Made by a program: the position numbers and the translations under genes. This document shows positions 30,600 to 44,500 of a DNA stretch of 64,000 bases, in pieces. The stretch lies in the NCBI GenBank assembly GCA_004764695.1, contig SMSO01000031.1, positions 1,176,600 through 1,240,599 on the forward strand, read 5' to 3'. Within the stretch, counting starts at the first letter, position 1, and each line of letters starts with the position of its first letter. This stretch comes from Schizochytrium sp. TIO01 (Eukaryota > Sar > Bigyra > Thraustochytrida > Thraustochytriidae). Under the pieces are notes generated by a model, which saw nothing but the letters and a program-made list of their open reading frames with translations, did not search any database and was not told the DNA's origin.

Positions 30600-31265
30600 C
30601 TTGCCGAACCACGTGATTGTGTAAGCTTTTTTGAAATGACATGCCAGCATTTTTTAAAATCTGCAATTAAATATGTAGGTCCACCTTATTTTCTGATACT
30701 ATTCTAGATAATCAATCTAACCAATTTTCTTATTTTCAATTCGACTCACATCCGCGACACAGATCTTTTGCGAATTTATAGCAGAAATTAGTCGAAAATA
30801 ATCATTTAGGGAGAAGCAAGAAAGTAATGGCAAACAGATACCCACAGCGAAAAGATGACAATGATGGTTTGTTGAATGACCTTTATAGAATCTACATAGT
30901 CAGCCCCAACATTGATAACTTCGTGAACATTATATCAAGGCAAGAGGAGGAAAAGACAGGGAACACGTTTGTCTGGGAGATCAAGGATCCAAAATCTAAA
31001 GAGTAAAACGACATGATACACTTCATTTCCTAAATTAAAAAAAAGAAGAAAAGTACAACGCAGTCCAAGCTCACAGACGCGTGCGGGTCCAGGGCCTACG
31101 ACACAACTTTAAGAAGTGGTTTCGAGAACATTCTCGAAACAAACCGATTTCAGTGCTCCGGGGGCGAAACAATTTCATAGCAGTTGAAAGATCTGGAGAC
31201 CAGCGAACAGGCCTCGTGATAATGTACGAATCAGTAGCTTGCTTTTTTGTTTTTTGTCTTTTGTT
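30600..31265. other. Convergent intergenic gap (SET gene / SulP gene)
   Basis: This 666-base 3'-3' gap is AT-rich and has no gene I can support. It contains an 18-base heat-shock-element-like palindrome at 31121-31138, listed separately. Confidence 0.5.
31121..31138. promoter_or_regulatory. Perfect heat-shock-element-like palindrome
   Basis: The sequence TTCGAGAACATTCTCGAA is four alternating 5-base units (TTCnnGAAnnTTCnnGAA), the canonical heat shock factor site. It also lies within a 10-base inverted repeat, GTTTCGAGAA with TTCTCGAAAC two bases apart (31119-31140). It lies downstream of both neighbouring genes, so either it drives an unannotated transcript or it is a chance or RNA-hairpin element. 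Confidence 0.5.
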
Positions 31266-33695
31266 TTATCTAGATGCAGAATCCTGCTTAGAAAAATCTG
31301 ATGAAGATGCTGTAGCACCAGTTCCTGTGGAGTTAACACGGCAAATATTGGAGTCTCTATCGGTACTATCCTCATCCTCATCCTCCAGTTCCAAGCCCCG
31401 GTTCTCCTGGATTTCGATAATAGGAGGTGGGGTATTAAGGTCCACAATTTTATTCTCTGCGTAGTAGACGGCATGGTTCATGGTCACATACTCTTGCACA
31501 CAAATTCCAGAGCGTTTAAGAATATCACGGAAATGTCCACGGCAGTGGCACATGATAAGCTCAACGCCCATCTTGTCGAGTTCACGTTGAATTTTGGCAA
31601 GAGTTTTCAAACCCGAGGTATCGCAATCGGTGATAGATGATGCATCAAGAACAACTGAGTGAACCTTTGTGCGGCGCAAGTATTCCTCTTGTGCCTCATT
31701 ATCAGGAAAACGACCTTCTTCAACCATGTCCTCAAAACGGTCACTCTCGGCGACAATGCGCTCCTCAACAGCACCCATAAGGTGCACACGAAGGTCCTCA
31801 CGGTTAGCAAAGTGCAGGGCACTGTCAAAGCGAAAAACAACAACACCAGGCACCGGTACTGCCTCCCCAAATCGTCGTAAATCCTTGAAAAGGTTTGGCA
31901 TTTTCGGGAATCGGCCCATAACCGCGTAATGAGGATGAGATACTGTGTAAAGAAGCACAATAATGGAGTAGCCAACACCAACCGCTAGACCGTATGTGAT
32001 ACCGGCCAAAAGTACAGCAAAGAAAGTAACAAGCCAAATGGATAAGTCACGCTTGTCTGAGCGCCAGAGCTCACGGACTTCCTTGACCTGCATAAGCAAC
32101 CCCTTGAGAGAGTCAAAGATAATTGCCGATAAACAGGAGTATGGCAGGTTCTCGAGATAGGCAGTCATCACGTAAAGAACGAAAATAATAACACATGACG
32201 AAACAACATTATGAAGAGGTGTTTTAGCTCCAAGCTCGTGAACAATAGCGGTTCGAGAAAGTGACGAGAAGGCAGGGTGGCCATTGAAAATACCGCCTAG
32301 AAAGTTTGCGATTCCAAGCGCAAAGAGCTCCTGGTTTGAAGAAACTTCGTAGTTGTTTTTTGCAGCAAAGGTCTTGGACGTTGCAATCGACATTGCATAT
32401 CCAACAATCGAAATCACGACAACAGGTACAATGAGTTCTCCTGCAATGTCAAATGCTGTTGGAAAGTGAGGAGCAGGGATACCAGACTCCACTTCGCCAA
32501 GTACCTTTACACCATATTTATCATGCAAGTCAAATCCCCAGGTGATAACTGTCGAAACAACCATAACAATAAGCGCGATCGGCAGGTTGCGAATGTACAT
32601 GCGACGAGCGAGGTCGGTGGTTTTGAACTCTCGAAATGCAGTGAGAACAATATAGCTAATAATACCAATCAAGAAGGCTGCAACATTGGTATTTTTCAAC
32701 TGCTCAAAAATATGCACCCACTCTGGGAAAAAGTTCCCGCGTGGAATTGTGATACCAAAAAAATGGCTCATTTGAGATGTGACAATCAAAAAAGCACCAC
32801 CGGTAGTCAGGCCCGAAATCACTGGCATGGCCAAGAAGTTGACCAGTGAACCAAGCTGAAGAAAGCTCAGCAATGACAAGAAAATGCCTACAAGAAGTGA
32901 GCATGTGAGAACTGCCTCGATATAACGGTTTTGATCCTCATCAGGATCAACGATATCACCGACGGTACTAGCAATAAGAAGAGAAATGATAGCGAATGGT
33001 CCAATTTGGAGCTGGACACAGGTTCCGAGAAGACCGTACACGACAGGTGCCACGAGACAAGCATAGAGTCCGTATTGAGCGGGGAGATCTGCAAGCAAGC
33101 CATAACTGATTCCTTGAGGGATCAGAATAATACCGACAGTAACACCAGCGATTACGTCGCCCTTGAGGTTTTCCTTAAAATCATATTTTGGCAACCACTC
33201 CACAAAGGGGAAAAAGCCCTTGGCGTGTTTTTTGGTCTGGTATGAACATGATTCTTCCTTTCGGCGGCGCCTCCTGGTGCTCTGGCTTTCAGTGTCGAAG
33301 TCATCGTCAAAGTCGATCTTGCAGCAGCAGGAGCACATTTTTGCGCCTGGGACTTTCTTCCAGGCCTCTAGGAGATGGTTTTTCTTCGGGTGAGTCTCTT
33401 CGTAGAGCATTGCAACCTCCTGCTCCGTAACGACGTTCTTCATGAGGGAGACGCTTGCATCATTAGAGTTACGGCGTATCACGCTCACATCTGACAGAGT
33501 CTGCCGAGCACGAACGTGATTTCCAGACTCAAGCCCATTTTCGAGTTGTCTAGGAGTTTGATTGCGCATTTCGGTTGAGTTACCACTGTTTCCGCTGCTG
33601 CTGCTACCCATGCCATTGTATGGAATGTCTACGACCTCAAAAGTTCCCCCTGAGGTCCCCTCCTCCTCATGGTTGTTGTGCCCATTTGAGAGCAT
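31266..33695 (-). CDS. SulP/SLC26-family anion transporter with STAS domain
   Basis: SulP proteins carry sulfate, bicarbonate, oxalate or other anions across membranes. The frame opens at a TTG (33713); I start at the ATG at 33695, giving 809 residues. A polar, Cys-containing N-terminal tail of about 150 residues (with KMCSCCCKIDFDDDFD) leads into the SulP core, starting FPFVEWLPKYDFKENLKGDV and continuing AGVTVGIILIPQGISYGLLA, the family signature. Ten to fourteen membrane segments follow to about residue 590. A C-terminal cytosolic STAS domain is clear: GVVVFRFDSALHFANREDLR, then VVLDASSITDCDTSGLKTLA. The last 50 residues are acidic and Ser-rich. The domain set is complete and the frame intact. 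Substrate and membrane (plasma membrane or organelle) cannot be told from sequence. Confidence 0.93.
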   Translation of the reverse strand: MLSNGHNNHEEEGTSGGTFEVVDIPYNGMGSSSSGNSGNSTEMRNQTPRQLENGLESGNHVRARQTLSDVSVIRRNSNDASVSLMKNVVTEQEVAMLYEETHPKKNHLLEAWKKVPGAKMCSCCCKIDFDDDFDTESQSTRRRRRKEESCSYQTKKHAKGFFPFVEWLPKYDFKENLKGDVIAGVTVGIILIPQGISYGLLADLPAQYGLYACLVAPVVYGLLGTCVQLQIGPFAIISLLIASTVGDIVDPDEDQNRYIEAVLTCSLLVGIFLSLLSFLQLGSLVNFLAMPVISGLTTGGAFLIVTSQMSHFFGITIPRGNFFPEWVHIFEQLKNTNVAAFLIGIISYIVLTAFREFKTTDLARRMYIRNLPIALIVMVVSTVITWGFDLHDKYGVKVLGEVESGIPAPHFPTAFDIAGELIVPVVVISIVGYAMSIATSKTFAAKNNYEVSSNQELFALGIANFLGGIFNGHPAFSSLSRTAIVHELGAKTPLHNVVSSCVIIFVLYVMTAYLENLPYSCLSAIIFDSLKGLLMQVKEVRELWRSDKRDLSIWLVTFFAVLLAGITYGLAVGVGYSIIVLLYTVSHPHYAVMGRFPKMPNLFKDLRRFGEAVPVPGVVVFRFDSALHFANREDLRVHLMGAVEERIVAESDRFEDMVEEGRFPDNEAQEEYLRRTKVHSVVLDASSITDCDTSGLKTLAKIQRELDKMGVELIMCHCRGHFRDILKRSGICVQEYVTMNHAVYYAENKIVDLNTPPPIIEIQENRGLELEDEDEDSTDRDSNICRVNSTGTGATASSSDFSKQDSASR

Positions 33696-34760
33696 TCTAC
33701 GCAGTTTCTGCAAAACCCTTATTCTTCCTGCGATCTAGGAGCTACTAATTTGCTTTGCGTGAGTTTTCAATTCAGGGCAACAGCAGAATGACTTATTTCT
33801 CCTTTTACTTCGGAAATCTTTTTTGCAGTGTGTTTTTCTACACCTCCGCACGCGTCGCGACAAGCCAAGCTTTACACAAACTTTGTCGGGCTCAACGTTA
33901 CCTGCCTAGGTATCAGCCAGTATCTAATGTCGCAGCAAGTCAACAATCTTACTCTCACACACCTCACGATACGAACCTAAAGACAGTCAGGAAGCCACAG
34001 CGTCTCCACCCTGACACAGCAAACCGCCCGGTCTTTTGGCTCTCGTAGGTTGGTTTGAGTTTGCAGATATGGTTTTGCCGCTTCTTAGCTTTTGGATCCT
34101 AATAGCCACGCGTGCTGTCTGGCTTCTTCCCGTTGCTCAGGTCCTGGTCCCTCAAATGAAGTCGAGACTAGCTCTTTCGACTCCTTGAAACTCCAGTAAG
34201 CTCAGACGCACTCACAACCAGGCCGCCCTCGTCTACGTATGCTGGCCAGGTGACACCTAAGCTACTCTCCGTTTTGCTGCTGGTGGCGTTGCGAGGGCTT
34301 GAAGCGACGTAAGCTTTGGAGTTTGTCCAAATTTCGATGAACTGATTTTACTGTGATATGTCTGTTTGTTGGTTTTCAAGATTCAGGTGATGGAATGAAT
34401 CCGTGGCGCGGTTCTATGCGGCCGCCAGATAGACAGAAACGGGTTTGCCCCAGTCCGGCTCGCTGGTTGGATTGGTACCGTCTGCGAGCTCGTTTGTTGG
34501 TCTGGCTGGTTGCCCAGTAGGTTGGTTTCTTCGTGTGTTTGTTGTTTATTTTTTGTTTGTCTGTCTGGGTTTGCTGTTCGCATTTGAGAACTCTTCGGAA
34601 AGAATTTGAGACATAAAAGCGTCGCCAAAAACTTTAACTTTCTACGTAGAGTAGGCAAGTACTACTACTTTTTCTGTTCATCATAAATAACGAATGGTTA
34701 AAACACATTTTAACACGCTATCTCCTCCTTTGCAAACTGCCTTTTCGCAGATTTTATTAT

Positions 34761-34776
34761 TGATTGATTGATTGAT
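34761..34776. repeat. (TGAT)4 microsatellite
   Basis: Four perfect TGAT units lie in an AT-rich stretch. Related ATCGATTG words recur at about 34950-34968. Confidence 0.8.
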
Positions 34777-35351
34777 ATCATAAAATTTACATAATTAATT
34801 AAAAAAAGCAAAAAGAAGAGAAGTGAACAGTTCACTACGAAGTAATAGAAAATATAACTAAAAATCAATCAATCTAAGCAGAAACAACGAAAGAACTTAA
34901 AAGAAACTCTCAAGAAAATTTCAAACTCCATCCAAGCTCAGATATGACATGATCGATTGATCGATTGACGCAAAGGAGCATTTCTTCGCCAAGCCCCCCG
35001 CTTCGATCGAGGCGCGGGCCCAGCGGCACCCTCGCAGCAGGCTCGAGGCGCCCGGCTGTGCTCCGCGGGTCTCGAGCTCGAGGGCTCCGCAGCGCTGGCC
35101 GATGGAGCAGGCTTGCTTTCTTCGAGGGACTTACTTACTCCGAAGACTTTGGCCCGTCGAACGCCGAACGAGGCGGACCCGGGCAATCTGCGGCACGAGT
35201 TTTTGCCCGCCCAGGCCCAGTCAGCTGGAAGAGGCAGCGGACCACGCCACGCCACGCCACGCCTCGCCGTCCGACCTGAGGCCGCCGCTCGGCTGCGGAA
35301 TCCGTGAAGATCCCGTTGAAGCCATAATATCATTCGATGTTTCGAGAGATC

Positions 35352-36441
<1,090 letters not shown>

Positions 36442-37036
36442 AATTTTGGATTGAGAAGGAAAGTAACGTAGCGTGTCATAGTAGTGTTTACTTAGGAGCG
36501 CTTCATTCATTTAATTTAATGTAGAACAACAGTTAATAATGGTGATGATGATAATGATAAGGAGAAGAAGAAGAGAACTTCTTTATTCCTTTTGATCCTT
36601 CGAATTCTCTGCCTATGGCAATGAGAGAACACAGACAGGCGGAAGGATGCGGCTTCAGGGTTTCCTGGAAACTCGAGATTTGCGAGTCGACCGCCAAAGA
36701 AAAGGCCCGTCGCCGAGAAGGGCAGGTCCAAGGTCTCAAGATTCGAAATGTGGGTGCAAGAAACTAACTGGTGATGTGATAAGTCAGTACTCTGCCACTC
36801 CCCGTTTTGTAATGAACACAGCTGCCATTTCATTTGTGGCTTACTTTGCTTCAAGTTCTGCTTTTTTCTTTCTTCTCGCTTTCCTTTCATTTGTTTTACT
36901 TCTTCTACAATTAATTTTATTCTAAAATTAATGTTAACTTAACTTTAAAACTAAAACATAATATCTCAAACTCTGTTACGGCGACCAACACTTCACTGTA
37001 CTACGGCCCGTGTAATGTTTAGGATAGTACACCCCC

Positions 37037-37037
37037 A

Positions 37038-37068
<31 letters not shown>
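37037..37068. repeat. (AAAG)8 microsatellite
   Basis: Eight perfect AAAG units in the gene-poor region. Confidence 0.9.
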
Positions 37069-38264
37069 TTGAAAGGTTTTCATTCATTTTAAACGAAGAT
37101 AAACATTGGAAAAGGCGGCGAAAAGCAAAAGTGAAAGGAGAGAGAAAAAGGTTCCCAAAGGAAGCACGAGAAGCGAGAAATGCGTTAAAGCGGATCTCTG
37201 TGTAATTGCTGCAAATGCATGGGTTGCAAGCGACGTCAAAAGCAGACATGGCAGTCAATATGGCGCCAACTTGAAGGACGAACTGTAGGCGGATCCTAAG
37301 AGCAGCGCAGTGTGCGGCGCGGCGCCAAGCTTTGCGAGTGCTGCGGGAAACGAAAGCGTTGCAAACGGTCTGGGCGATGGCCGGGGTGGTTCTTTAACGA
37401 GGAACAACGCTCAGGTTTCGCTTTGGCAAACTTATAACGTTGCTGTCTCGAACTTGGTTCTATCAATGCACCTTTCATCAGCCTAAGGAGGCTCGAGGTA
37501 TGGAAGAGAGCAAAAGCAACAGAAGTCCACTCGAGATCTCGGCATGCATTCAGCACTGCTAGCGTTTAGGTTAGTGGGCGAGTAGGGTGCACAGACTTGT
37601 AAAACCTTGGCACAAGAAAACACTCGCTTGGGCTTACGGAGGAGCACCAGCGCCGCGCTGGAAAGCCACGCCTCGAGCAAACCCGCACGCGAGGGCGACA
37701 TGGGAAATGCAGGTGCCACGTTCACCGTGTAGAGAGGCCACAGCACCAAGCAGAGCGGCACCGGTGGCGCTTGGAGAGGGGTCGCACGGCCAAGTGCGAG
37801 GAGGCTTCCCGGGCGAATCGGAACACCGTGTCCAGCTGTGCAAAAGGGGTGGCATACACAGAAGCTATTCGGAGAGACTGCGACCTCGAATCGAACGAAA
37901 AGAGATTTTCACGCATCGAACTCTCGCTCGCTCGCAGAGACTTCGTCACCAATGGCCGTGGAAGAGGATGGGATTTAAGGCTGTGCTCGACGATGTTTTG
38001 TTTGATGCCCGCAAAGAGCTGCCGTGGATAAGCAGCGCATCTCACCGCTGCAGTGCCTGAATACAATACTCGCATCGCTCACAGTCTCGTGGTGTGGTGC
38101 TCTCAAGATCGCCGAGAATCGTATCGATATCGCCATCGTGGTCGATTCCCCCCTCGGTGAAATGCGCCCAAGCACGCCAGCTGAAAGTCCAGCACTGAAG
38201 AAGAAACCTAAGCACGCCTTGGAAGAGCCCGAGCTTTAAAAACTTGTATGCAAACCCTCATCCA

Positions 38265-38324
38265 CTTCTTCATCTTCATCATCATCATCATCTTCATCTT
38301 CATCATTATCTGCTGCTGCTGCTG
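38265..38324. repeat. CTT/CAT/GCT trinucleotide microsatellite
   Basis: An imperfect array of CTTCAT and CAT units is followed by five GCT/TGC units. It lies in the gene-poor region with no supported frame. Confidence 0.8.
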
Positions 38325-38674
38325 AATGAAGTCGGGAGCGACCGGAGCTTTTCAACTAAAAGCTTGCTGCTGAACTGGCGAAAAGCTGCGACCCAAATGT
38401 GCGAAGAAGCTGCTTCCAAATCGAGGCACACCCAGAACTCGCAGAGCGCACCTCGCGTGGCAACATAGATCTATTTGACCGGGCTTGGAGCTCCGAGATC
38501 TGAGTGGATGGAGGTTCTTGCGATTCCACTTAGCGAGGCTCCCCTTTTAAGCCTCTGAGGCCCATTACACCGAGCGCAACCCATTTTGATCCTACCACGC
38601 GGCCTAGTGCTCCCCTAGGCGTGGGCTTAGTTCGGAGATTTGTGGACGAAGTGGAGAATACTTAAGAATGTCCC

Positions 38675-38693
38675 AGGTAGGTAGGTAGGTAGG
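38675..38693. repeat. (AGGT)n microsatellite
   Basis: Almost five AGGT units in a row. The same word and its complement (ACCT) recur singly or doubled in many other gaps of this window. Confidence 0.8.
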
Positions 38694-41060
38694 CGCTGGC
38701 TATAGCGAGTTGAGGAATTTGGCTTGTGATAGATAAGCTCGCGAAGGAAACCCTGGCGAGAATGGGAGGTGGCTGGAGGGCTTGGAGCACCGGAGCGGTG
38801 ACGATAGACCGCATGCACTTCGAATCGATGGTGACGCAGCGAGGAGGAGATCACAGTCGCCACAATTTTAATCCTAGACACACTTCAAGTTCCATCTTCA
38901 TCGCAGTCTCTGCGCTCGAATTGAAGAAGGTATTACCGCTACTGAATAGGTAAGTACGTAAGTACCGACTGGCTGTGAGAGAATATTATTATTAATGAAA
39001 ACTTTTACTTTTGAACCATTTGTTTTGTTTGGTAGTCCAAGTAAAAAGGGCCTATTTGTCGGGGCTTTCTTTTCTTTTCTTTTCAGGGCAACGCAAAATA
39101 GAGCGATTTTGAGTTCTGATAAAAGCTGAGAGCGGGAAAGAACTGCGTCACGCTCAAGCAAAAAAAAAAAACTCTCTCCAGTTTCGATACACGCGTTTGA
39201 GCTTCACTCCGTCACAGAAATCGAGTCAGAGAATTGTTCAGGGGTTTGGGGGTCTGGGTAGATTTATCATGCGTAATTCTCCGTTGTCGCAAATGAACAT
39301 TTGGAGGTTCTTGCTGCGTGTCCAGGCAAACCCAAAGTTCTGTCAGCGCATGTAGCCTGGAAAGGAGAAATGGTGGATGATTTGGCGTTCCGAGAATTCG
39401 TCGCATCTCGAGACTAGGCCTTGAACTAAGGGGTTTCTTAGATTTCATGAGAAAACGTTGGCGTTCTCTATGAATTTGCTAGAGACAACTGGTGGATTGG
39501 CCTCCAAAAAACGACTTTTTGAGGTCCAGGTGCACCAAATACGATGCATTCTGTCAATCACACTTTGATCCGCTCCCTCATATAGGCTCGTGTGCCTTTT
39601 GGCTTTCCCTGAATGCAATATCAATATGCCTTACGCATAAAAACGGCAGTTGCTCTCTTTTTGTGTCAACAAAGGCACTTTTAGCTTCTCAGGCGCTTTT
39701 TCTGTTTTAAGCGTTCAGTCCGGCAAAGCCTGAATAAAATTGCAACACTAACTAGCTGGCAGGAGATCATAAAGAATGAGAAAAACAGAGAAACGAGAAA
39801 ATACGTAGACGAAGTTCGAGAAAAAAGAGCAATCCTACAATAGTCTTTTCGTCTCGTGAGCAACGCCTTCGACATTTTGAAAGATCTAAAGGAGAATATT
39901 GTGATGAACTAGATACGCTCGATAAAGCACTCCTTGGGCAACACAAGGGGTATTCATCAACCACAACGACCCGTGTCAGCTGAAGCATAGAAGATGCTTC
40001 GGCGATCATCTGTTTTATTTTCCAGTCCAGCAATCCACCCATGTACCACACAATAGGACTCACGATCGCACGTAATCCCTCGTGTTGTTGTCTTACTATC
40101 TGAAACAGGTTGCTACACTTCAAGGTTCAACTTTACGAGACCGAGTCGGGCAAACATTTTATTGTTCTGATTTTCCCTATGGCCGACGTGTATGGATGTC
40201 ATCAAGTTCTAATATTATCTCATAGTTACTTGAATGGCAAACTAGTTAGGACGAGAGGGAGATCTTCAGACTTTTTCTTGTTTTCTTCTCCTGGTGCCAA
40301 TTCGGCAAACCAGGAGTCTTCTTGGCGACTTTGACATAAATAAAGGAGTTTATTTAATCCTAAAAGAGATCCCTCTTTCGAATTAAAATGAACACGAAAA
40401 TGGAAAAGGCTGACAAAACGTAGAAAGTACAGGACTAAAGAAAGTCACATTCGAGATATAAATATTGCCCACTGAAGTGCTCAGAGATCTCACGGTAAAT
40501 AACGATTCGCTTCGTCCACTGGCACCATCTTGCTCTACACGAACCAGTACCTACAGGACCTAACAGAGACTTTTAACAACATGTTCCTTTCCTGTCAAAA
40601 TAAAACATCCTGCATGTTCTGACACGAACCAGTAGCCCTTGTGAGTACTACAACGTATCCAACTGTAAGACCCTGGAGTTGGTATTTGAGGCAAGTTTTT
40701 CCATACCCACTGCTACCGCTTGCTATCTACTTCTACCAAGGTCTCTATGATGGGCTGGTACGGGAAAAAACTAGGGAGAGTATAGTTTATTTAGTATGTC
40801 TGATTTCATCGTTGTTGTTTTTCCCCCTATCGCTACGAGGGACAACTTGAACTTCATCCAAGTAAGTATTGGCCATACTCTCATGCTGCCTGTGGCATGC
40901 AAGCTGCCAGAAGCTTCGGGTCTCCAGCACAGCACCCAAAGACTGCCTTGGCTTCGTGTTGGTGGGCTTAAGGCCGAAAAGCACCTACCTGCCTAGGAGC
41001 CTGAGGTAGTCGCAGTGGAAAGACCAACCTTCGTGAGCAAGTGCGAAAAGAGTCAACCAA

Positions 41061-41083
41061 TAGCTAGCTAGCTAGCTAGCTAG
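41061..41083. repeat. (TAGC)n microsatellite
   Basis: Five and a half TAGC units, self-complementary at each AGCT, lie about 500 bases upstream of the giant gene. Confidence 0.85.
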
Positions 41084-41585
41084 GTAGTTAGTATAGCCTA
41101 CTGTTAGTGGCCTTGAGATAAATGCGTATACTATAGAGTAAACGCCATCGCAAGTGGGGTATAGCTCGCGAAAGAGAGTTATGTGGCACAGCAAGTGGGG
41201 TATAGAAAGCGAGAAATGAAGAAAGGAGGAGAGTCGGGAGGAAAACAAGGAAATCAAATTCAAATCGTGACCGCTCTGTGGCAAGCAGCTGTCGACGCAT
41301 CTTTGTCTTTGCGCCCGCGAGAGCCTCCGGGCAGTACCGAGAGGGGTTGCCTGCCCCTCACCACCTGATACTGCACCGACAGCTTGCGGAGCGAGCCTGC
41401 TGTGCGGCCCGGTTCCGCCGGCGGCGCCATCTGTTATTGTCTGGCACTTAAGCTGGCCTTTGAATCCTTGGCGGACTCGGAGTACGAGGGAAACTGCGAA
41501 CCATCGTGACGATCTCTGGCCTTTGAAACCCGTAGAGGCCCATAAGCGTGGAAGCTTCTCTTCTGGTGTTCAAGCGGCCCTCGCA

Positions 41586-44500
41586 ATGGTCGCAGCTTCC
41601 AAAGCGATCGCGAGTAAGAGGCCTGCGAAAAGTCAAGAGCGCCCTCAAGCAGTCTTGAGCTCCAGGTCCGTAAATGCTAAGTCACCATCGAGAGCCTCTT
41701 CGAAGGCAAAATCAGATGCAACCTCCTCTTCGTCCTCATCGTCCTCTTCACCACCAGCTTCTGCTGGCGCTGTCGATGGCACGACTTTGAGGGATGAGGA
41801 TAAAGAAAACTCAGGCAAGCAAGTTCAGTTGCTGTATGACATGGTTTTGGAGTGCGTGAAGGGTTCTGGGTCGACAGTTGAATTGAGGTACTTTGAGAAG
41901 TCCAGGCCTGGAGCTCCTGGAAGTACGCAAGAGGCACTCAACAGGCGTCTGGAGCTTGTGGAGAAATGTATGGTGATGGGTGAAGATGGCGAGAACATCT
42001 TTGACTTAGATGCATGCGTGCGTTTGTCGAAAAAAGAATTTTTGATCGATGAGGCTAAAAATTTTAAGTTTCCGCGCTCAGCAGGACCGTACCTTGCTGG
42101 CTTAACCTATGAAGAATGGTGGAGTTCTGAAGAGGCCTTGCTGCTTATGAAACTTTTCTTGGCTGGTCCCTACGCTGAGCTTGTTGAAGCGCTTGAGAGC
42201 ACGCTGAAGGCCCTGCAGGGGCGTCGCCAGGAGGCTTTCTTGGACAATAAAGGTGTACCTGATTTTAGCCGTCTTAATCAAGCGATGCGCAACCAGCGCG
42301 AGATTGAGATTGAAAACATGCTTGACATTGAAGCAAATAAAGCACAGTTCCCTTGCGGATTGTTACGGTATGTACAAGTTCTGTACTTGCGGAACCTTTA
42401 TTCAGGGAAATGGAATAATGCAGAGCTCTCTCTTCTCGACGAGTTCGGTGTCTGTATGCGAGCTTGTACAGGGGCGGGCAAACTTGGAGCTGCTCTCCTC
42501 CAATCTCTTTTGCCAGCAAACTATATCCGTGCGTCATCATCGCTTCTGCAAAAAGCAAATTATGTTGACACCGATTTTGCTTCCCTCGCTGATCTTGTTC
42601 GTGCCAGTCGTAAGCTCGCCGCTCCGCAACCAGGACCATCCAAAGCCTTTCTTCGCGATGGAAATCTTGTCACTGAACGTAGTATTATTGCAAGTGCTTT
42701 CTCCAAGTCAATCTCAAATTTCAAGGAGAGTTTTTCAACAGTGAACCAAACTTTGACTGCATCACAAATTCAGAGTATTCTTGATAGTCAAAACGGGGGA
42801 ACCTTAGTTGGTCGTGAACCTGAAAATATCGGAAAACTTATTCATAGAAACTGGAAGGTTACTGTGGAGAAAAATGGGAGGTCGACGTGCGCAACGCTAG
42901 ACAAATGTAAGGTTGTAGCAAAGGGATTTTCAGGCGAAACGATTCGTATTATTGCGACCCTTCCAAACATTTTGAAGAAAATAAACTTTCGTGGTCATCC
43001 GCTTTCTGGCCTAGATGCTTTTTACATCCATTTTCTCAAACCAGACACCAGTCTTAACGGAGATGAACATGAAACTCCAAAGAGTGCTGCTTCATGGATG
43101 GTAGCCCTTGGTTCTGTGCAAGGCTTTAAATTAGAAACTTCGATTCTCAACTTCCCGGGCTTTGAAGTCTCTATGGCTCATTTTGACGAGGAGCTGGGAA
43201 TTGACACCAAACAGAGCGCAACACAAAGTAAGGCTCTGCTGTCACATATTCGGAAAACTACCTTTCAATTCTGGTTCTCAGCGACCACCGCGTTGTTCCA
43301 TTACTACAATAATGCTTTTTCCACTGTAAACTTTCGGGACTGTGTCAAATTCAAGTATCACAATCCAGAGTTCTTATGTAGCGAAGGCAACAAATGCACA
43401 CTCTGCTCAATCCAATGGGATGAATATCCTAACGGCTATTCTTTGGCTGATGCTGTCCGGGACGGTGCAATATCTAGTCTCTGGATCCTTCGGACCGATG
43501 GACACGAAAGCGTCAAGCTAGACGCTTGGTTTCACCTGTGCATGAACGTTCTTAATCTCGCATTTTCTGGGCAACGTCTTGACCAGGTTGATACGTCGAG
43601 GACACAAAACGATGACTCTAGTTCTTCCCCAAGTCCACAAACCCTTCAACAGGGTCATCGTAATGGGCAACTTCAGCAACTATGTTTTAAATGGGTGAAA
43701 CGCCGTGCTCTCTTTCACTTGCGAGACAACAACCAGATCAACTTTCTAATCAATCTGATCATGAAGTCAAAGTCTGCTTTCAGACTTGGTGGTACCAAGA
43801 TTGTATTTGGAGCTTTAATGCCTGGCCAAATTTGTGATCTCGTGAGGTTCAGCAAGAAAAATCGTGAGTATGTACGTGAAACTATGCCATCGGATGAGGC
43901 TATGCTGCAAAGTTTCCAAAAGGGCAAAGTCAATGTCTTATTTGTTGTCAACTTCCTGGATCGCGCGTATAGTGATCCTGGTCTGGCAGCTAGCTGTATG
44001 CAAGCCGCCTCAAGTACCGATGCCAAGTCTGAGCAGCGCGAGGGCCGCCTTCGTCGCACATTCCCAAATGATATGGACGACTATCTCCTGTCAGTAAAGG
44101 AAATGCAAAAACTTCAACCCAATGTTGCGAAAGAAAATCTCGCAAAGGAAAGAGAAAAAGTTCACAACTATACTCGCATTTGGTCAACAAAACTAGCTCT
44201 TGTTCCCCATCAGCGCTTTGATAGAATTAAGCGGAAGTCAGACTTTATTTTTGGAGACCAGCACACCGGAAAGCGCAGTTGGAGTCTCAAGAAAGGTCTT
44301 GTTGATGAATTTTTTGAGCCGTCAACATCAACAACCAGCGCGGCTTCGGGAAACCGGAGAACATTCAAGGTTCCCGACTTGATTAAGGCTATAGAAGCAA
44401 CAAGAAAAAAACCGCCTGCCCCCATTCCAGAGTGTACAATCCATTATGTTGCGAGGGAACCGGAGCAAATTCCAGTTGGTCCTGTGTCAGATTCTGTCGA

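Noticed and set aside
37587-38060. 157-residue frame in the gene-poor region
   Set aside because: Overlaps equal-sized frames on both strands and shows no motif or start context.
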